64,000 nt of DNA from Acidimicrobiia bacterium (GTDB lineage Bacteria; Actinomycetota; Acidimicrobiia; IMCC26256; JAGNEX01): contig JACJWE010000001.1 of the NCBI GenBank assembly GCA_020637365.1, positions 558,001-622,000 on the forward strand, written 5' to 3'. A program made the translations under genes and the position numbers. Positions 59,121 through 64,000 of this stretch are shown here, one piece after another. The notes under the pieces are model-generated. The model worked only from the letters and a program-made list of their open reading frames with translations, made no database searches and was not told where the DNA came from. Positions within the stretch are counted from its first letter, which is position 1. Each line of letters begins with the position of its first letter.

Positions 59121-61498
59121 TGCGAGTACCCGTTTCGTGGTTACGTGAATACGTCGATCTGCCAGACGACTTGGCCGAGATTACCGACCTATGCGACCGG
59201 CTCGGCCTTGTCGTGGACGGCGTCGATGCCCCAGGTGCTGAGGTCTCGGGCGTTGTCGCGGCTGAGATCCTGGCGGTCTTGCCGCACCCGAACGCCGATC
59301 GCCTGCAGCTTGCCGATGTGCGCATCGACGAAGGTGACTTTCGGGTCGTGTGCGGTGCGCCCAACATCGCGGCTGGCCAGATCGTGCCATGGGCCCGACC
59401 AGGAGCGACCCTGCCCGGCGGTATGAAGCTCAAGAAGGCCAAGATCCGTGGCGAGGCATCCGAAGGGATGTTGTGTTCGGCGCGTGAACTCGGGCTGGGT
59501 GACGATCACGAGGGCATTTTGGTGCTGCCGGCGGGGACCGCGTTGGGCGGCGATGTCAAGGATCTGCTCGGCCTCGATGAGGTCGTTCTCGACCTGGATG
59601 TCACCCCGAATCGACCTGACGCGATGTCGGTGGTCGGGGTCGCTCGCGACCTCGCAGCGGTGCTCGACACCGACCTGCGGATGCCTGCGGTCGCCGCCGT
59701 CGATACCGGTCACGGCCCGAGCATCGAGTTGGACGATCCCGACGGGTGTCCCCGCTATTGCGGCGCGGTGATCGACGTCTCGATCGGTGCATCGCCTGAC
59801 TGGCTGGTACGACGGCTCGAAGGTGCCGGTATGAGGTCGATCAACAACGTTGTCGACATCACAAACTTCGTCATGCTCGAACTCGGCCAACCGCTGCACG
59901 CGTTCGACCTTGACCGGTTGAGCGACGGTTCGATCCGGGTACGGCGCGCTCGTGTCGACGAGACGATGACGACCCTTGACGGCGTGGAGCGACACCTCGA
60001 ACCGACCGACGTGTTGATCTGCGACGGTGCGGATGTGCCCCAGGCGGTTGCTGGGGTCATGGGGGGTCACGACGCTGAGGTGTCGGCAGACACCACCACG
60101 ATCCTCCTCGAATCCGCCTACTTTGACGCGCCGTCCATCTTGCAGACCTCCAAACGGCTGGGTTTGCGTAGCGACGCGTCATCGCGTTTTGAGCGAGGAA
60201 CCGATCCGAACGGGGTGCTGAGGGCGCTCGCTCGCGCCGTGACCCTATTCGAGCAACTAGCCAATGGTCGGCTGCGCGGCCCGGTGACCGATGTCTATCC
60301 GGTCCCCGTCAAAGAGGCCGCCATCACGGTCCGTCCCGATCGGGTTCGTTCGATCTTGGGAACCGATGTCGACGACGAGCAGATGGTGCTGTGGCTGACC
60401 CGTCTCGGTCTCAGCATCGAAACCCGAGGGACCGAACTGCACACGCTCGCGCCGACCTGGCGCCCCGACCTGACTCGGGAGATCGACATCGTCGAAGAGG
60501 TTGCGCGCCTCGCCGGGTTTAATTCGATCGCACGCACGGTGCCACACATCGATGGGCAGGTCGGCAAGCTGACCGATGCACAGTTGGCCGTGAGGTCGAT
60601 TCGTGCTGTCGTGCGTGGCGCGGGCTGTGATGAGATCGCAACCCTGTCGTTGCTCGCTGAGAGCGATCTGGTCCGTTGTCACGTCGACGGTCTAGAGCGG
60701 GTGACGGTCACGAATCCGTTGCGGTTCGAAGAGTCGATTCTGCGCCCGTCGCTGCTGCCGGGAGTGCTGCGGACGGTCGCGTTCAACCAGTCCCATGGGA
60801 GTCGCAACCTGGCGCTCTTCGAGATGGGCCGCGTCTTTGCTCGACCGACCCAAGACACGACGCCTCGTCCGCTCGAGACGCAATCGCTAGCGGTGGCAAT
60901 GGTCGGCTCCGTCGACGAACGTCCATATGCCTCACAGCGCGACATCGAGTTTTTCGACCTGGTTGGAGTCATCGACCGCATCACCCAGACATTGCGGATC
61001 GGTGACCTGACGCGAGTCGAAGCAGACTTCGACTGGCTCCAGTCGGGACGATCTGCTGCGCTGTCGGTCGGCGATGTGGCGATCGGCTGGATCGGTCAGC
61101 TGGAACCCGATGTCGTTTCAGCGTGGGATATCGAGGGCAAGGTGGTGGCGTGCCAGCTCAGCGTCGACGCGCTGCTCAGCATCGAGCCAGCGAAACGTTG
61201 GTATGCCGAGCCATCCCGCTTCCCGGCCTCGCGTGTTGACCTGGCGTTCGTGATGTCAGCCGACGACCCTGTTGCCCCAGTCGTTGCGGCTGTGCGCGCA
61301 GGATCGCCGCTCGTGAGTGACGCCCGTCTGATCGACAGTTTCGAAGGCGGTTCGATCGGCGAGGGTATGCGATCGGTGGCGGTTCATGTGGTGTTCCGTT
61401 CCGATGAGGCCACTCTGAACGACGATCAGATCCGCGACGCACGCCAAGCATGTATCGACGTCGCGCTTTCCGTGACAGGAGTGTCGTTCCGTCGATAG
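59120..61498 (+). CDS. pheT: Phenylalanyl-tRNA synthetase beta subunit
   Basis: The 792-residue protein contains the N-terminal EMAP-like tRNA-binding domain (VVAAEILAVLPHPNADRLQL, RVVCGAPNIAAGQIVPWARP), the B3/4 editing domain (RSINNVVDITNFVMLELGQP), B5, a catalytic-like domain (DASSRFERGTDPNG before it) and the C-terminal FDX-ACB domain (RFPASRVDLAFVMSADDPVA). Length is normal. The ATG start at 59120 shares its first base with the pheS TGA stop (TGATG). No attenuator with a Phe-rich leader peptide is visible upstream of pheS. Confidence 0.97.
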   Translation: MRVPVSWLREYVDLPDDLAEITDLCDRLGLVVDGVDAPGAEVSGVVAAEILAVLPHPNADRLQLADVRIDEGDFRVVCGAPNIAAGQIVPWARPGATLPGGMKLKKAKIRGEASEGMLCSARELGLGDDHEGILVLPAGTALGGDVKDLLGLDEVVLDLDVTPNRPDAMSVVGVARDLAAVLDTDLRMPAVAAVDTGHGPSIELDDPDGCPRYCGAVIDVSIGASPDWLVRRLEGAGMRSINNVVDITNFVMLELGQPLHAFDLDRLSDGSIRVRRARVDETMTTLDGVERHLEPTDVLICDGADVPQAVAGVMGGHDAEVSADTTTILLESAYFDAPSILQTSKRLGLRSDASSRFERGTDPNGVLRALARAVTLFEQLANGRLRGPVTDVYPVPVKEAAITVRPDRVRSILGTDVDDEQMVLWLTRLGLSIETRGTELHTLAPTWRPDLTREIDIVEEVARLAGFNSIARTVPHIDGQVGKLTDAQLAVRSIRAVVRGAGCDEIATLSLLAESDLVRCHVDGLERVTVTNPLRFEESILRPSLLPGVLRTVAFNQSHGSRNLALFEMGRVFARPTQDTTPRPLETQSLAVAMVGSVDERPYASQRDIEFFDLVGVIDRITQTLRIGDLTRVEADFDWLQSGRSAALSVGDVAIGWIGQLEPDVVSAWDIEGKVVACQLSVDALLSIEPAKRWYAEPSRFPASRVDLAFVMSADDPVAPVVAAVRAGSPLVSDARLIDSFEGGSIGEGMRSVAVHVVFRSDEATLNDDQIRDARQACIDVALSVTGVSFRR

Positions 61499-61710
61499 GT
61501 CTCAGAGGGGTACGGTGCCGCCAGCTCGGCGACATGGCCCAGGGTCGGCCCCGATGACCGGGTGGTTTGACGCCCATGTGCCATACCCGAGTGGCGCCCC
61601 TGTCGAAAGTGCGAGCACTCGGCGCACTATGTTCTGAAACGAGATACACCGAAGCGAAGTGCTCGACCTCGACCGCGTGATTGCGGCGAGGGCGCCGAGG
61701 AGGCTGCGAA

Positions 61711-62547
61711 ATGTCGAAGCTTGATCGAGGGATGGACATGGCCCGCTCAAGTTGGGCGGTCCTCAAACAAGACAAAGAGTTGATGGCGCTGCCGGTGGTC
61801 GGTGGCATCGTCACGATGGTGGCCGCCTTCCTGCTGCTGGCCCCCTTCTCTTTGCTCGCCGATAGTGCCTCGACGTCGACCAGGGACGGGAGCGATCCGT
61901 CTGGCGGTGCGACGATCCTGATCTTGTTGGCGTTGATCGTGGTGTTCTTTGCGGTTGTGTTGATCACCCAGATCTTCGCTGGTGCGGTCGTGCACGGCGC
62001 GCACACCCGCATGACCGGTGGTGACCCGAGTTTCTCGTCATCGCTGAAGGGTGCGTTGAGCGCGACTCGGCAGCTCATTCCGTGGGCGATTGCGACCGGC
62101 ACGGTCGGGGTGATCGTCGACCAGCTCCGCGAACGTGGGTTTCTGGGGCAGATCGTCGCCGGGTTTATAAACTTCGCGTGGAAGACGGCCACGTTTATCG
62201 TGTTGCCGATCTTGGTGATCGAAAAACTTGGAGCCAGGGATGCCTATAACCGGTCCCGCGACCTGATGGGCGGCTTGTACGGCGACAGCGCGATGGCCAA
62301 CTTTGGCCTCGGTCTTGCAGGGTTCGTCGGCTCGATCGTCGGCATCTTGTTGCTGGTCGCAGGCTCGGGGATCGGTGGGGCCATCGGTGGGATCTTGGTC
62401 GTTGCTGGCTTTGTCTGGCTGATCGGTGTCACCGTCGTACTCCAGACCCTGACGGGGGTCATGCGGGCGGCGTTTTACTTGTACGCCGTTGAACGGCAGG
62501 TTCCCGAGCACTTCAACGAGGCCCAGTTCCGTACCGCGTTTGGTTGA
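61711..62547 (+). CDS. DUF6159-like multi-pass membrane protein
   Basis: From ATG 61711 the 278-residue protein has about five to six membrane helices (LPVVGGIVTMVAAFLLLAPF; ATILILLALIVVFFAVVLI; ATFIVLPILVIEK; VGSIVGILLLVAGSG; GIGGAIGGILVVAGFVWLIG). The opening WAVLKQDKELMALPVVGGIV and a later RSRDLMGGLYGD match my memory of the DUF6159 family of uncharacterised actinobacterial membrane proteins. Function unknown. It stands alone; the next gene encodes an antitoxin-like protein. Confidence 0.75.
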   Translation: MSKLDRGMDMARSSWAVLKQDKELMALPVVGGIVTMVAAFLLLAPFSLLADSASTSTRDGSDPSGGATILILLALIVVFFAVVLITQIFAGAVVHGAHTRMTGGDPSFSSSLKGALSATRQLIPWAIATGTVGVIVDQLRERGFLGQIVAGFINFAWKTATFIVLPILVIEKLGARDAYNRSRDLMGGLYGDSAMANFGLGLAGFVGSIVGILLLVAGSGIGGAIGGILVVAGFVWLIGVTVVLQTLTGVMRAAFYLYAVERQVPEHFNEAQFRTAFG

Positions 62548-62565
62548 TGAAAGCGCGGCACGGTT

Positions 62566-62811
62566 ATGTGCGATTCGTACGTAACCGAAGTCGCAGTGAG
62601 TGAGGCACGCAGTCGCCTGGCTGATGTGATCGAAGAATCCCGCAGATCCGGCGAACCCGTCTCGGTCACCCGGCGTGGACGCCGCGTTGCGGTGATCATC
62701 GACGCCGAGACCTTTGACCGACTCGTTGATGCAGCAGACGACCTCGAAGACCGCCGCGAGCTTGCCGCCGCCCGAGAAGACGCCGACGACTACGTCCCTG
62801 GGATGAGGTGA
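62566..62811 (+). CDS. Orphan Phd/YefM-type antitoxin
   Basis: The 81-residue protein reads EVAVSEARSRLADVIEESRR, SGEPVSVTRRGRRVAVIIDA and ETFDRLVDAADDLEDRRELA, which is the Phd/YefM fold: an N-terminal DNA-binding ribbon-helix part and a charged C-terminal toxin-binding helix. No RelE/ParE-like toxin frame follows or precedes it. The 300 bases downstream contain a damaged copy of its 3' end. It may be a relict of a toxin-antitoxin locus or act on a distant toxin. Confidence 0.82.
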   Translation: MCDSYVTEVAVSEARSRLADVIEESRRSGEPVSVTRRGRRVAVIIDAETFDRLVDAADDLEDRRELAAAREDADDYVPGMR

Positions 62812-63128
62812 AGCGATGCTGGGGCTGGTTAATCAGCCGTCGCCGCCGGGCGACCAAATCGATAGTTAAGCGGGCGGGATCAGATTCAATTCGTGCGGCA
62901 ATCGACCTGCCGCAGAAACGCCTCGCCTGTCGATCAGCATCGCCGAGCTTTCCGGCGACCGACCTCGAGTGATGGGTCAGACGATCTCGAAGTCGACCGC
63001 CGCGAGCTTGCCGCCGCCTGGTAGAAGACGCCGCACGCTTGCTGCTGTTAACGCCGCTGACCGACCGTCAGAGGCGGGCGAGCATCGCCGACCGTTCGCC
63101 GCCAACGACCGTCATCGAGCGTCGGGGT
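62812..63128. other. Non-coding stretch with a decayed copy of the antitoxin 3' end
   Basis: There is no intact gene here. Bases 62980-63035 resemble 62737-62790 of the antitoxin gene: both carry GACGA(C/T)CTCGAAG, GACCGCCGCGAGCTTGCCGC and AGAAGACGCC, with small insertions and a stop codon in the copy. The rest holds short frames without recognisable motifs, as expected from a decayed toxin-antitoxin region. Confidence 0.65.
62980..63035 (+). pseudogene. Remnant of a second Phd/YefM antitoxin gene
   Basis: In one phase this reads SDDLEVDRRELAAAW then stop, against DDLEDRRELAAAREDADDY in the antitoxin. A 3-base insertion and a 2-base insertion separate the copies. Only the part for the toxin-binding helix is recognisable. 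Confidence 0.6.
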
Positions 63129-64000
63129 TTACAGCTGAATGGTGCGGGTGATGTGGGTGCGTTCCAGCAGAGCGCGGTCGTGGGTGACGAGCAGGACGGT
63201 GCCGGCGAAGGTGTCGAGGGCGACCTCGAGTTGTTCGATCGCTGGCAGGTCGAGATGGTTGGTCGGCTCATCGAGCACCAACAGGTTCGCGCCGTTCGCC
63301 ATCAGCAGCGCGCGAGTGTCGCCCGCGCGCGCTCACCGGGGACAGCGACTCGGTCGGCCGTGTCACGTGGTCGCCGACGAGGCCGAACTTGGCCAGCAAG
63401 GTCCGAGCCTCACCTGTGTCGAGGCCGGTCGCATCGGTGAATGACCGCAGCAACGTCGGTGCCGTTTCCAGCTGGTGGCGCAACTGTTGGACTTCGCCGA
63501 TCACGACACCTGACCCGAGCTGAGCGGTGCCAGTGGTAGGGGCCACCCGTCCGAGGATCAGGTCGATCAGGGTGCTTTTGCCCGCACCGTTCGGGCCGAC
63601 GATGGCGATGCGTTCGCCGTATTCGATTAGTAGGTCAAGGGGGCCCAGTCGGAACTCGTCGCGTGCCGACGGTCGCGCCGGTCAGCCTGGCGACGATCTG
63701 ACCAGACCGTTCTGCGTCGGGCACGGTCAGGCGAAGTTCCCAGGGTTCGCGGGTGATTCGACAACTTCCAGACGGTCGATCGCCCGCTGGGTTTGGGCAG
63801 CCTTGCCGCCAGCTTCTCGGTCTCGTTGGTTTTGAAGTTGCGGATGTGTTTGTCGCTCTCATCCGACTTGGTGACCTTGCTGCGCCCTTGTTGGGTCCAT
63901 TCACGTTGGCGTTGGGCCCGCGCCGCCAGGGAGCGGCGTTGGCTGTCGTAGTTTTCGTACCGTTCGATGGCGTGTTGGCGCGCCCGTTCACGTTCGTCGA
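63129..64000 (-). pseudogene. ABC-F family ATPase, C-terminal part, heavily frameshifted, runs off the window
   Basis: On the minus strand, pieces in at least three phases spell out the second half of an ABC-F protein. They are the inter-domain linker (RYENYDSQRRSLAARAQRQ, KSDESDKHIRNFKTNETEKL), LRLTVPDAERSGQIVARLTG, Walker A AIVGPNGAGKSTLIDLILG, the signature LSPGERARA and Walker B LLVLDEPTNHLDLPAIEQLE, ending HDRALLERTHITRTIQL at a TAA (63131-63129). At least three or four shifts occur in 870 bases (near 63810, 63760, 63660 and 63345). ABC-F proteins act on ribosomes and some confer antibiotic resistance. Either the sequence is poor here or the gene has decayed. Confidence 0.8.

Noticed and set aside
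61176..62192. Minus-strand open frame of 338 codons across pheT and the membrane protein
   Set aside because: Antisense shadow; crosses a gene boundary and has no recognisable domain.

Overview
The window is a GC-rich, gene-dense bacterial chromosome segment, almost all of it housekeeping genes. Several features point to an actinobacterium, most likely of the class Acidimicrobiia: an actinobacterial integration host factor (mIHF) directly before gmk-rpoZ-coaBC-metK-priA; a clpS-DUF2017 pair; a PriA without a Walker A motif; many GTG/TTG starts and ATGA/GTGA overlaps; and type IV pilus genes lying inside the shikimate cluster. The class assignment is inference; no rRNA is present to confirm it. 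I see no tRNA, rRNA, CRISPR array, insertion sequence or prophage.

Layout. 1-5.5 kb: end of an NfeD-like gene, a slipin, two tandem inositol-monophosphatase-family genes, a CaiB/BaiF CoA-transferase and a thiolase close to mycobacterial FadA6. 5.6-9.3 kb: a lipoprotein and a secreted protein on the minus strand, a 480-bp non-coding stretch rich in dyads, an SDR oxidoreductase and a PEBP-family protein. 9.3-23 kb: alaS-ruvX-mltG-aroE, then pilD-HTH-pilM/N-pilO, then aroK-aroB-aroQ-pepQ. 23-29.6 kb: efp-nusB-clpS-DUF2017, a large membrane-anchored pentapeptide-repeat protein on the minus strand, and a TSUP exporter. 29.6-38.8 kb: the pyrimidine operon pyrR-B-C-carA-carB-pyrD-pyrF, with a PyrR-binding-loop-like leader. 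39-49.7 kb: mIHF-gmk-rpoZ-coaBC-metK-priA, a membrane-anchored putative metallopeptidase, def-fmt-rsmB. 49.8-55.1 kb: rpe, a MoaB-like gene, ribD-ribE-ribBA-ribH and a small cold-shock-domain gene. 55.2-61.5 kb: a DUF1844 gene, infC-rpmI-rplT-trmH-like-pheS-pheT. 61.7-64 kb: a membrane protein, an orphan antitoxin with a decayed partial copy of its 3' end, and a broken ABC-F gene running off the window.

One property affects the whole annotation. About twenty genes or gene parts are broken by single-base frameshifts, including genes normally essential (gmk, pyrC, pyrF, ribE, ribBA, ribH). Many of these indels sit in short G, C or T runs, and they cluster at 38-40 kb, 52-55.6 kb and 63-64 kb. 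Each frame resumes with conserved sequence, so I read most of them as uncorrected sequencing or assembly errors in a draft or metagenome-derived contig, not as gene decay. I give such genes as single full-length entries and state where the frame breaks.

I found no convincing undescribed system. The best leads are: the PyrR-type translational switch ahead of pyrR; an apparent PilM-PilN fusion with a linker of about 370 residues; the pentapeptide-repeat protein with two membrane segments and a long acidic linker; and the dyad-rich region around 7.1-7.33 kb, which contains a perfect 13-bp inverted repeat.
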